NCBI GenBank assembly: GCA_002118135.1 | Contig: BDIU01000349.1 | Location: 1-64,000, forward strand | Direction of reading: 5' to 3' | DNA: 64,000 bases | Origin: Trebouxia sp. TZW2008 | Lineage: Eukaryota; Chlorophyta; Trebouxiophyceae; Trebouxiales; Trebouxiaceae | Part shown: positions 21,878-31,646 of the stretch, in pieces | Position numbering within the stretch: the first letter of the stretch is position 1 | Layout: every line of letters starts with the position of its first letter | Program-made: the position numbers and the translations under genes | Notes under the pieces: generated by a model | What the model was told of the DNA's origin: nothing | Databases searched by the model: none | The model's input: the letters and a program-made list of their open reading frames with translations, nothing else

Positions 21878-24800
21878 CTATGACTCAGCACTAACATTGT
21901 TACTTTCTGACTGCTGCGCAGCTGCGTCTTGTTCTGACGGCTGAGCTGCTCCAGAACCAGAACCTGTCCAAAGAACATCCAGAGCCAATCGCATTGCCAA
22001 CTGCCCATCGTCCATGCTGAGACTTTGCCTAGAAAGCTTAGCAGTTGCACTTTCGATGCCATTTGTGCTGACTGTAGCATCAGGCTGTGCATCTTCTTTC
22101 TGCGCATCTACAGATGACGTGCTGGCTGACATTTGGTCAGAAGCCGAGTGATTGCTGCTCGACAGGGGGGCTGTGCTGGAGATGACTCCAGCTGTAGCAG
22201 CTTCTGTGACAGCTGCTGCTACTTCGCTCATGCTGGAAGCACGCCTGTCAGACAAACATTCAACCCTTCATCACACGTTGCATGCACGCATTGCGCAGGA
22301 CTGTCTGAGCTTAAGCAAAACAGCCAGCCTACTACATGGTTCTGATGCAAGAAGTCTTCGCGCATGACTCTGAACCATACCAAAATATGGTCTGGCAACC
22401 AGAAGGTCTGTCTCAAACACATCTATAAAGACAAGGGTGGAAGTGCAGCAGGAACAATTATGATGTCTCTCACGGTTTCCCGCTATGGTGATGATGGCAG
22501 TACCTGTGCATGGCCCCTCTATACTTCTCTTGCACAGCTAAGCAGGCTGCTTGAATCATGGGGGGGGGCGGGGGGGAGGGGAAGCGAGCAGAGGGGTCGG
22601 GAACGTTACTGCAATGAACAAGCATACAAAGGCAGCAACTAACCTCTTCAGTACCTTTGTGAAGCTCATGTGATGGTGACACATACCTGTGCATGGTGCC
22701 TTCATAGCCCTCTTGCACTGCTAGGCGGGCAGCCTCAATCATCGGGGGTGAGCAAAGGGGGCTGGGGCTGCTGATGGCTGAGCTCAGCACAAGCCTGGTA
22801 TGTGCTGCATCCCATTGCACTGGCTGAACCTGAATGCATGCCACAAAAGGGTTCAGATGCAATTGGGAGCAGAAGCGTTGTGAACTAAGCTGTACTGTTG
22901 TGTCTGCAACGAGAGTGCAGATGTGGTGAGCTCAGCACCAGCCTGGTATGCGCTGCATCCCACTGGACGGGCTGCACCTGTGTACATGTCACAGGTAGCT
23001 TCAGTGACAGCTATATTTGAAAAGCAGGCAAGTCAATGGGATGTGAGTTGGTTTGCTGTATGAATCATGAAACAGATGAGCATGAGTAATTGAGAGCAGT
23101 CCAGTGCTTGATGGCGCTTGCTTTTGCATACCATTTGCGGCTGTGACAGCAGGCATCTTGCTCAAGATTCTATGCCTGCAAACAACTTTGTACAAGACAT
23201 TCAACACACAGGTAAGCCACATGCGGTGTGCAACGTGAAGAATTCTGCTGGTGTGCACACTGTCATCAGAAGCATTACATGTGAACCACAGCTTGGCATA
23301 CCTCTAACGCTGCAGAAACCAGGTCAACAACACTACAATGGTCACCACCAAGCCCACAACACCTGGTGACATCAGGCAAACATCTTCGGATATCCCACAA
23401 CACCTTGGCAGAACAGGCACATACCTTGAGGTATGTGATCAGGTCCTCAAAGTCATCCAGCTTCATGAGGTCCTCCTCACACTCTGCCAGAACAGCCAAG
23501 GCCGCCCTCAAGAAGATGTTGGAGCTGTTCTCAGTCAGCATGACATCTATGACTCGGCAGGAAAAGGTGGCAGGGAAGGGGCAGCTGAAGATGGTGAGGA
23601 ACCACTGAGAGGCGTACAGCACTGGCACTGCCCCATAGTCCTGCAGGAACGCATGCCAAGTTCATGGGAAAACATTGGCACTTTGTGCACTCGCAGCTGA
23701 TTACAGTCTGCATGACACCTATGATGCAGCAGATTGTTGGCCCTGTTCTCAGTCAGCATGACATCTATGACTCGGCAGGAGAAGGTGGCAGGTAAGGGGC
23801 GGCTGAAGATGGTGAGGAGCCACTGAGAGGCGTACAGCACTGGCACTGCCCCATAGTCCTGCAAAAGAGTTTACAACTGAGGTATCTGTCTGGCATGGAG
23901 TTGCACAGAATATCACACTGTGTCCGCATTCAGTTCATACAGCCATCATTGGACGCCCCGCCGGCAGGAGCCCCTACCCCGGGGCTCCCACGTGCGCCCT
24001 GAGGGTTGCGAAGAACCCGAGCAGACCCTGTTGTGTGCGGCCGCAGCTGACGAGAAGAACGATCATGTCAAAATCCGCGGAATTGGGGCGTCCTAACATA
24101 ATTAGGTATGGGGGTTTCCAGACATGTGATAGCTAATGGTGGTGCCATGACTGAGGCTGCCTGCCTATTGACTCAAGGTGCTGCTTGAGCTGCAGCATCA
24201 GGCATGAACCTGTTTTGTTCTTTCTTGTTGTGACCTGGCGTGCACCAGCAGCACCTTCCTCACCTCAAGGTGTTGCTTGAGGTTGGGCATGAGGCGTTCC
24301 ATGAGCCAGTCCAGCATGCGCAGCTCCTCCTTCAGGCCAGACAGACCGGGCAGGTATAGAGTGCGTAGCCCCACCCCTCCCTCATCCAGCAGTTGGCACA
24401 AGACCCGGAAAGCCGGCTCCTCAGGCAGGTACATCAGAATGACACCGGCTACGAACGCCATGCCCTGCAGATTTGTGAATGCAGTGAATCAATGATCACA
24501 ACAGGCAAAACAGCCCCGGCAAGCACAGTGTATGTAGCTCCATCCACCCCTCATCCAGCAGCTGGCATCATACCCAGAAGGCCTACTCAGGCTGGTATCA
24601 GAATCACACCAGCCACAAATGCCATGCCAGAATGAAATGCAAAGCTTGTACTTGACAATAACAATGACAGTGATGACCATGATGAAGTCAGTAGCCCCAA
24701 GGGAATGACATTCTCGCTGCCTGGTACTGTGCTGACAGCGAGCATCAGACAGGCCGTTTGAATCAAGTCTCAATCAACTGCAACTTTGCTCTGCCACTGC

Positions 24801-27682
24801 TACGTTCATGCCACATAGCATGGCCCCAACAATGCAGACATTTGTAAAAAACTGACACAGGTACATTGGGCTAAATCAACTGCAACACACAAGATTATGC
24901 TCTCACACCTGACAGTAGCCAACCTCCAGGTCATGCAGAGAGTAGGCCTTGAGCACTCTGTACAAGGCCTGCTGCCCCTGCTCAAAGCCAAATTGGGGGT
25001 GCTCAGGGAAGGTGCGGTTGATGTCACGGCCTATAACCTCATCCACCTCCTCCTGCCCTACACTGATCTGCAGCAGGGTGTTGTAGCGGGACGCCTCTGA
25101 AAACTCCACAGTGATTGGCCACTCCACTGCCATGACTGCATTCATCAGACCTGCAGTGCAACATGAGTTTGTTAGACCTGCACTGCATCACGCCTCTCCG
25201 TCTGCAGTAGAGTGATTTGCTGGAATGCCTTTGAGGACTCCATGCCTGAGCCATTCCACTGCAATACCTCATTGACCTCCTCCTGCCCCACACTCAACTG
25301 CATCAGAGCAGTTGTTGCGGGATGCCTAAGAAACCCACAATGACCAGCCATGCCACTGCCATGACTGCATTCAGTAGAGCCACAGTGCAGAACTTGCTGA
25401 TTGTCTTGCTGTACGAATGTACATTTCCATTGACAGGCTCACAGAGTGGATGCAAGGGCGTATTACCACATGTCAATGGCATGACATTCTGGCCAGCAGT
25501 TGCAACTGTTCTGTTGTAAGATAGGGAAGGACTTGGCTTAGCCTGAAGTGCAACATGTCAGAACAAAGTACAAAGGAAGCTTATACATCAAGCCATGCTG
25601 TGCACAGCGAATGCAGACTACAACACAACAATGTGCTGGGCTGGATTGTGCAGATATGGCTGTAGAGCTTCACCTCAATGTGCATGAGGCTGAAAAGTTC
25701 CCAAGAACATCAACAGCGTTCAGAAATTAATCCCCAACTTAGGCTTTGCAAGACTTGCTCACACTGCAAACATGCTCATGTTGTGAAACTGCAGAATTTG
25801 TTCACACTGTGCATGTTTTGCTCACATTGTGAATACGACTCTCCTTCCTCACTGCATTCACTCCCTTGCCTCCTGCTGCTGCTCAAGCTACGCCCAAACA
25901 GGCTGCCTGCCTTCCAATTGTAAATGTTGTTGGCATCCTGCACCATCTCCCAAGCATCTGTGCTAGCACTGCCTACTGGTGAAGCATTGACACCCTCGCT
26001 GCCAGCTTCTGGTCCGTTGCTAACCCCGGCAGCTGCCGATGAACTTACAGACGGTGCGTGCAAGCTGGACTTGCCAGAAGTGCTGGGCTTGAGAGCATCT
26101 GAAGCGGATTGTGGTGTCACTTCTTGTTGCTGCTGACTGTCAGAGCCTGACTGTCTCTGCCCGCTTTGTTGGTGGCTGTCCAAACCAGCTTTGGGTTGGA
26201 GACTGGCTTCAGCCTGGTGTGCTGACTGCTGCTTCTCTTCTTGCAGGGCGTTTAGGCTCTCTTGAAAAGGGTCAGAGACGTCAGGTTGTACGTCTGCAGT
26301 GCTGTTGCCTGTCTGGGCACTGCCAGTGGCGTTTGTTTGCCGCTCAGTTTTGAGCTCACTGCGGGCAGGGCTTGTTGACGACTGCCCTGTTGACTGTGAA
26401 GCAGCCTGAGGGCCGTCTGGCAACTGCCCTGACGATGATGAAGCAGCTTGATTGCTGTGCTGGCTGTTGGTGGTATCAAGGCTGGTGGGTGCTGAGGAAA
26501 CTGTTACAAAATCATCATGAGGCTTGATGCTGGCTTTACTGTGCTGAGAATGTGCAGGCGTCCCTGGAGATGATGTGCGCCTAGCAGGTTCCACCTAGCA
26601 ATCACACAGAGGTTCCTTGCATATCACACAGTAAGCATGCATGAGCTGCTTGTTTCGATGCATGTGATGATATGGGCCTATCCGAGCAGCGAGTGTGCAA
26701 TTCTGCCTGAGCCTGCCTTGCTATTGTTTGATGAGGTGACGCAAATGTACTTGACCTAATTTGCTATCAGGAAGTGTGCCTGCTCAGCGTAACTACTCTC
26801 ACATCGATATGAGACAATTTGTTTGCACAGGCATTACATTGCAGCATGAGGCCAATGCAACTTATGATGGCTTGTGCTTGCATGGGTGCTGTGCAGGATA
26901 CACACCTTGCCCTCGTCGTATGTATGGCACAATTGAGGGTTGTCTATCAAAGCAAGCCATAGTCTTGATCTCAATTCTTGAGGGGCTTCCTCTACAAGCT
27001 GTGGGCCAATCTGAACATCTACTGGAGCATCCCTCTCAGCCTGTACTTTGCAAGATCGGTTGGTAACAAATTGGTAACATGCTACACTGGTCTCCATGCG
27101 TCCTGTTCATGAAGTTCATTGGCAGCCAATTCTGTTGTCAAACCAGCAAAGCTGACCTCTAACAGGGCCTGCAAGCGTGTTTCTTCTATACGCTTCTGCA
27201 GCCTAGTCAGCACTGCTTGGACGTGTCTTGGGCCCTGCTGCACATATCCCAGACCGTTGTTGATCCGCTGCGTGATGTATTCAGTCTCATACTGCACACC
27301 CTCCTTGATAGTCGAAAAGCTTTGCCCAGCCTGCTTGCCAACCAACGCCCTGGCTTGCCTGAAGTCGATCATGAGGCATATGTTTCAAAGTGCGAAGTGT
27401 ACGACAACGCTCACCAAAATACCAACACGAAATGGCATACCCGCGAAGGTCAGGGTCAGCAAGGAGAGATCCTGCGCTAGCAGCTGTTCGGCCTATAGCC
27501 CCTGCAAGAGCTCGAAAACGAGAGAACGTGGACACTCGCGTCGGTGCTTCAGCCTCCTGGACAGGCTCGGCTTGATCTTGCATGGCATTCGCGGCTTCCC
27601 GTTCTTGTTTGATACGATAGTAAAGATACAGTGGGATCATAGCCAACCAAGTCGCAAGTACGCTGCCGAGCGAGGACAGCAC
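21878..27682 (-). CDS. TBC-domain Rab GTPase-activating protein, membrane anchored
   Basis: Stimulates GTP hydrolysis by a Rab GTPase in vesicle traffic. Nine exons on the minus strand: 27682-27441, 27358-27088, 27040-26906, 26594-25826, 25150-24909, 24464-24264, 23640-23425, 22829-22687 and 22244-21878; all GT-AG and in phase, about 861 aa. The arginine-finger motif is [14 protein letters not shown] and the glutamine finger is [12 protein letters not shown]. Further TBC blocks are [36 protein letters not shown] and [12 protein letters not shown]. The N-terminus has a hydrophobic segment ([20 protein letters not shown]). Upstream TBC block [17 protein letters not shown] (exon 3) is separated from the finger motifs by a 256-residue Ser/Gln-rich disordered exon. 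The C-terminus is Ser/Ala-rich. The exact start is unclear: there is no ATG before the hydrophobic segment, so a 5' exon is probably missing; the first in-frame ATG is at 27640. Ghosts of exons 5, 6, 7 and 8 lie in the introns. Confidence 0.88.
22480..22562 (-). repeat. Ghost of Rab GAP exon 8 (3' part)
   Basis: The minus strand reads [19 protein letters not shown] ending AG|GTACTG, against the true exon's [19 protein letters not shown] ending AG|GTATGT at 22687. The copy is preceded by a long G/C homopolymer run (22560-22580), where the exon has CCCCC-rich proline codons. It still has a usable donor but lacks the 5' half and acceptor. Confidence 0.8.
22915..22990 (-). repeat. Ghost of Rab GAP exon 8 (5' part)
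   Basis: After an ACACAG acceptor the minus strand reads [17 protein letters not shown], nearly identical to the true exon start at 22829, then leaves the exon sequence. It is a 5' half-copy that mirrors the 3' half-copy at 22480-22562. Confidence 0.85.
23725..23864 (-). repeat. Second copy of Rab GAP exon 7, truncated
   Basis: The minus strand reads [18 protein letters not shown] then [15 protein letters not shown] sequence almost identical to exon 7 (23640-23425), including the TTGCAG acceptor. After MLTENR it departs, losing the [15 protein letters not shown] part and the in-frame donor. At roughly 95% identity over 115 bp it is recent. It could be spliced in by mistake or as an alternative 5' part, but would then lose the frame. 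Confidence 0.88.
23951..24093. mobile_element. 143-bp GC-rich element with 9-bp terminal inverted repeats (MITE-like)
   Basis: GGACGCCCC at 23951-23959 and its exact reverse complement GGGGCGTCC at 24085-24093 bound a segment whose composition (high GC, many CpG) differs sharply from the surrounding intron. Inside lies a hairpin, GGAGCCCC (23967-23974) with GGGGCTCC (23981-23988). No coding capacity. I could not find a clear target-site duplication, so this is a candidate only. Confidence 0.4.
24510..24640 (-). repeat. Ghost of Rab GAP exon 6 (5' part)
   Basis: The copy matches exon 6 from its start ([19 protein letters not shown]): on the plus strand CATCCACCCCTCATCCAGCA corresponds to the true CACCCCTCCCTCATCCAGCA, and CACACCAGCCACAAATGCCA to ACACCGGCTACGAACGCCAT. 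Deletions break the frame. It lies just 5' of the functional exon on the minus strand. Confidence 0.8.
25255..25392 (-). repeat. Ghost of Rab GAP exon 5 (5' part)
   Basis: About 130 bp parallels 25032-25162, including CTGCCATGACTGCATTCA and GACCTCCTCCTGCCC. Base changes and small deletions disrupt the frame. It lies immediately upstream (minus strand) of exon 5. Confidence 0.8.
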
Positions 27683-28130
27683 ATCTTTGACGCTGCGCTA
27701 TGCTGGTGCGCTAGATTCGTGGTGATCTACGCGCGCTATGCCCCGTGCGCGAGAGCGGATGAAGCCAGACCTGCAGCACTTGTTCCGGAAGTCATTGACG
27801 GAAGGTACAGGGTTTTGGCGAAATCGCCTTTGAGATTCGGAAATTCCGATGCAGTAAATGGGCCAAGCATGTAAACCCTATTTTTCTGATCATCCAGCAA
27901 GCTTTGAGATTTCGGTTTTGCGTTTCTGTCAGGTGCCTGGCGTTGTTGAGCGCGCTGCGGCAACGCTAGCTTGCGCAAGCGTCCTCGTTTCTTCAGAGGT
28001 TGTAGCAGTGAGGGACATGCACCAGCTTGGTGGCAACTTGGTCTCGTCGCTGAGCGACCATGGACTTGCAAAGTCTGGGTGACCGTCCTGCCCGCACTCA
28101 CTTGGCCTCGACAAGCTTTGGTCGGCGGCG
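27683..28130. promoter_or_regulatory. Divergent promoter region between Rab GAP and the 245-aa protein gene
   Basis: Short, CpG-rich region between two outward-pointing genes. The missing first exon of the Rab GAP gene probably lies here on the minus strand: several ATGs exist, for example one opening MSLTATTSEETRTLAQ at about 28019, but none splices in phase convincingly. Confidence 0.45.
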
Positions 28131-29433
28131 ATGACAAAAGGTTCAGATTACTCTCAAGCTGCAAAGTATCAGGCAGGGGCAGCCAAAGCTGCAAAGTCGT
28201 CAGCTTCTGGCAGCAAGGTATGTGTCTGAGCTGCTGTCACCTGACACAAACATGCCCAAGGCCAGTTTTCCATTGTGGAACTCTGCTGTGCAGCCTCCAT
28301 TCTGGCAATGGTGGGGATCTGAAGCCAACAAGCATAGCAACTCAGCTAAGAATGGCGCCCAGAATTTCTTCGCCCAGTTTCAGGGCAAAGGCGGGGGCTT
28401 CAAAATGCCAAAGTTTGAGATGCCAGGTGAGCATGTCCTGTGATCACCAGCGTACAATCCAGCACAACGCCTTTGCGCAGTGAATGTAATTGTGGAATGA
28501 TGTTGCAGTCCACATGAATGTCACCAGCATAACATTCATAACATACAATTCAGCACAACTTCTTTGCGCAGTGTATGCAAATGCTCAATGATGTTGCAGT
28601 CCACGTGGACGTCGACTTCATCAACCCTTTTGTGACGTCTGTCAAGAAGGCGTCGCGAGATGTGTGGTTGCAACTACCACCGCCAGTGCGACAGGCTGCA
28701 CCATATGTGGGCGCTAGCGTTGGAACAGGTCTCATAGTCTTCAAGATACAGCAAAGCAGGCTGGACCACGCCGTGAGTTTGCAATGTCTTTCTTGCAGCG
28801 CACAACAACCATTGCTGCAGTTGCCTTTAGGCTCTACTCATTGTTGTGCATCTCCACATGCAGAATGCTAAAAACAAAGCGTTGGAGCAGAAGTTGGAGA
28901 TCGCAGTCACTGAAAGAGATGACGCTAAGATTCTTGCAAAAGAGCTGAAGGTAGCACTCTTTTGCTGTCTCAACACAGTCTGCGACACTTCTTGTTGGCC
29001 GCCAGATTGTCTCTGCAGCATCAGTAGGTTGCAGTGCAAGAGCTTGCAATATCATTTTGCCGTGTTCTGCACCAGTTGAACTGTAAGACCATAGTTTGCT
29101 ATCTCATCTCCAAGGGTTCATGGTATTGGCGGGTTGTTCTACAGAATTTGGTGACTTGTTTGTCCTGGCATGCAGTCGCAAGCTTCTAGGCCTCAGGGCG
29201 CATCAGAAATGGAGTTGGTGGCTGCACTGTCGCAAGCAACAAGGGCTGCAGCAGAAGCTGCCACAGCAGCTGCAGGAGCTGCCTCAATCTGCATAGTTGA
29301 CCCACGCTTGCAAGGACTGCTTCCGCCAAAAATAGCAAACAGGAATGCAACAAAACAACAGCCAAAGAAATCCAGCTCTACTCCTGCAGCAGAAGATGCA
29401 CAAGAAGGTCCATCAGAGGCTTTCCCTGCCTGA
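28131..29433 (+). CDS. Unrecognised 245-aa protein with membrane-like segment and coiled coil
   Basis: Five exons: 28131-28217, 28294-28426, 28600-28772, 28864-28950 and 29176-29433; all GT-AG, phases consistent. It starts MTKGSDYSQAAKYQAGAAKA, followed by an aromatic stretch PPFWQWWGSEANK and a Gly/Lys/Phe-rich part. Residues about 108-123 (PYVGASVGTGLIVFKI) form a short hydrophobic segment after a proline-rich LPPPVRQAAP. Next comes a charged helix (ALEQKLEIAVTERDDAKILA) likely to be a coiled coil, then an alanine-rich helix and a Lys/Ser/Pro tail. It may be a single-pass or membrane-associated protein. I do not recognise the family. A ghost of the exon 3 start lies at about 28503. Confidence 0.75.
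28440..28606 (+). repeat. Tandem duplication at exon 3 acceptor of the 245-aa protein gene
   Basis: Two copies, about 28449-28515 and 28546-28606, share CAGCACAAC.TCTTTGCGCAG and AATGATGTTGCAGTCCACRT. The first copy has TGA right after the acceptor and no downstream exon; the second leads into the functional exon at 28600. The duplicated unit is about 95 bp. Confidence 0.8.
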
Positions 29434-29643
29434 AATGCTGCTTCATTAATGACTGATACGACCGTTGACATTGACTGACTTGAGTGTTCAGATTCAGTTT
29501 GCTGGCTGTGTGGATCCGGCATGTATGATAGATTGCAGCGTACAGACTGTCCCTGACTTACACAGTTGCTAAAAGTGTCAGCAACAGCAGAGCCAGCATG
29601 GGATGGAAGGGGGTGCAGAATTGCTATCTGCCTCACCACAAGT
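29434..29643. other. 3' spacer after the 245-aa protein gene
   Basis: Short spacer expected to hold the 3' untranslated region of the gene that ends at 29433. No other feature is seen. Confidence 0.4.
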
Positions 29644-30026
29644 CTAACAGTATTCAAACTGGTTTCCTTTTCCAATACTGACAGCTGGGTCGTGGGTTTC
29701 CATTAGCAGTTCCACATACGAAATTTCAAGATCTAACTTTTCACAGGTATACTTTGACAGTGCAGCCGCTTGTTTGATGCAAAGCCTTGAATGAGAGCTC
29801 TCCTTCGGGTGATTTCGATTCATTGGACAACTAGCAAGTACACCAGCTTGATTGGCTGTCGTCTGCAGCCAGCGCAATCATGATGCACATCCTGTGCTTG
29901 GCACTGTGTCCCAGTCCGGACAGGATCTGGTGCTGAAGCACATGTATGTACACGACCAGCCACTGCCATACTTACAAGTTGCCGGACAACGTTGCCGAAT
30001 TCTCGCTGAAACCATTGATGCTGCAT
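29644..30026 (-). CDS. Possible small two-exon protein
   Basis: Exons 30026-29976 and 29862-29644 on the minus strand join in phase through a strong GTAAGT donor and a CTGCAG acceptor to give 89 aa. It starts MQHQWFQREFGNVVRQL and ends EISYVELLMETHDPAVSIGK then NQFEYC. Composition looks protein-like but no family is recognised. It could also be the 3' end of a longer gene or a chance pair. Low confidence. Confidence 0.3.
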
Positions 30027-30511
30027 GTGCACAAGTCACGTGATGGGGTCCAAGACATGTAATGACAAACGTAAATTGCATGCAGAAAAAGTGTGACAAC
30101 ACGTACTCAAGGGTATGGTGAGCTCAAATGTTTTGACACTTGCAGCAAAGGTGTTGAAAAGGCAAAAATAGCATTTTGCAGCTAGTGCACTGGCATCAAC
30201 ACGTCACAGCCTTGTGCTCTACACACTTGTGCCCTTATAAATCTGTTCACAGCGCTGCTGTGGTTGGTGCTCAGTATGCTCACTGCACAGTATGCTGGTG
30301 AGGCTCAAAAAGCAAATCCGAGGAAATGTTCAAAGCAAAAAGCACTTGTATAACACACACTGTCTCTGCACTACACGAGAGCAAAGTATAGGTTGAGAAC
30401 ATTTGAAAAAACAGCGTAAAATGTCATTGAGCATTATGTGTCACTTAAGCTGCAGAAAGGCCAGACCAGGCATGAGCGGAGATGCCCAGCAAACCTACAG
30501 TGCGCTCCAAT
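30027..30511. other. Non-coding spacer
   Basis: AT-richer region downstream of the TFIIS-domain gene on the minus strand. It probably contains that gene's 3' untranslated region. I see no further exons or structured elements. Confidence 0.4.
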
Positions 30512-30943
30512 TCACTTTGCTTTATCTTGTGCACTAGCAGTGGGTGATGCTCGGCGCTTTCTTTTGCCAGCTCTCTCTTGCAGCGTCTGAGTCATCCACT
30601 TGTCAAGCAATCTCTGTGCAAGCTTCTTGACTTCAGCATCAGCGTCTCTGCTGAGCTTTCTGACCAGATGCCCGATCTTTGTTTCGAGTAGGTGCTCCAT
30701 ACTTACATGCATGACACTGAGTATGCGCAGCTGCTCTAGTTTGTCTTCTGTTGTGCTGTTTTCGTCTTCAAGGATTGTTTTGCAGGCATAGATATGCTCC
30801 ACATTGAAGTTCATGGCTGTATGCCCTCGTAACACCACTGTCTTCTTGCATTGCTGTAGAGTCTTTTGCCCTGTTCCTGATGGCAGCGCTTTCCGCTTGT
30901 TGGAAGTGCTGGTGGCAGATTCAGCCACAAGGAACTTGTCCAT
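30512..30943 (-). CDS. Small protein with TFIIS N-terminal (LW)-like domain
   Basis: Intronless 143-aa reading frame starting MDKFLVAESATSTSNKRK. Its middle (TTEDKLEQLRILSVMHVSME, HLLETKIGHLVRKLS, AEVKKLAQRLLDKWM) matches the pattern of the TFIIS N-terminal domain: a counting helix, then an xTKIGxxVxKL helix, then a KLAxxLxxKWK helix. Proteins with this domain (TFIIS, MED26, Elongin A, IWS1, PPP1R10) bind transcription-elongation or mediator factors, so a nuclear, transcription-linked role is inferred. The C-terminus is basic (RAGKRKRRAS), a possible nuclear signal. No zinc ribbon follows, so it is not TFIIS itself. The open frame continues upstream to about 31090 and may reflect a longer N-terminus or a spliced 5' exon. 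Confidence 0.65.
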   Translation of the reverse strand: MDKFLVAESATSTSNKRKALPSGTGQKTLQQCKKTVVLRGHTAMNFNVEHIYACKTILEDENSTTEDKLEQLRILSVMHVSMEHLLETKIGHLVRKLSRDADAEVKKLAQRLLDKWMTQTLQERAGKRKRRASPTASAQDKAK

Positions 30944-31646
30944 GCACGTGCTGCCCGGCCGGTCTGGTGCCCGGGAAGCACAAAGACCCTTCCACAGGGC
31001 CCCTTTGTCGCTACGCTGCTTGTGACGCAAGCATTCAGGCGTCCATGCTCGTGTCGTCTGGCTGAACGTTGGCTGTGCTTCAAGTCTCAAGCTCAAAAGT
31101 TATGGTTTCAGAGCCTCTGCTGTCAATAGCAAATTCGAATTTGCTTTGTTGAGGCTGCTCACAAGCCTGGCTCAGTATGCAACTGGCATCATGCAGCTCA
31201 ACGATGCGTGCATGCAGTGCACTGGCGCCAGTGTGAAGCTGCATGCAGCAATGCTGCCGATCATCATGATGGCGCAATTGCCAATATAGGGAGGTGCAGG
31301 CAAGAACTCAAAGTCCACCAGCACACGTCAACAGCACTGCAATAGCAGAGGCATCAAGCAGTGTTGTCATTGTGCAAAATGCTGGCCTGCAAATGCTGGC
31401 TTTTTCTGCATGACAATGAGAAAGCCTGGGCCAATTATAACACCAAGACTAAACGGGATTTTGTATCCTGGCAACTTGGCACAGGTGTTGCCATAGGCCT
31501 TCTTAATCGCGGCGAGGCGGATGCCGTGCGGCATCACGGAAAAAAGCCTGTACAAGCTCAGGGTAGTCTGAGCGTAACTGGCAGACGTGCGCCTCGAGCT
31601 CAGATGCAGGCAACGTTGCGCATCTCTGCCTGATCACACAGGCAGT
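30944..31646. promoter_or_regulatory. Divergent region between TFIIS-domain gene and giant coiled-coil gene
   Basis: About 700 bp between outward-pointing start codons. The 31480-31640 part is CpG-rich and is the likely promoter/5' region of the giant gene. Open reading continues above the small gene's ATG to about 31090, so part of this may be coding. Nothing else is supported. Confidence 0.45.

Noticed and set aside
23001..23258. Additional Rab GAP exon ([15 protein letters not shown])
   Set aside because: Its phases do not fit between exon 7 (phase 0 end) and exon 8 (phase 0 start), which join directly to give the expected LITYLKVQP text.
22241..27400. Long plus-strand open frames opposite the Rab GAP exons
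   Set aside because: They mirror well-supported minus-strand exons, have no splice logic of their own and encode Cys/His/Ser-rich nonsense typical of antisense frames.
29193..29675. 160-codon minus-strand open frame over the last exon of the 245-aa gene
   Set aside because: The plus-strand exon continues a consistent five-exon model; the antisense frame has no ATG-plus-promoter context or family resemblance.
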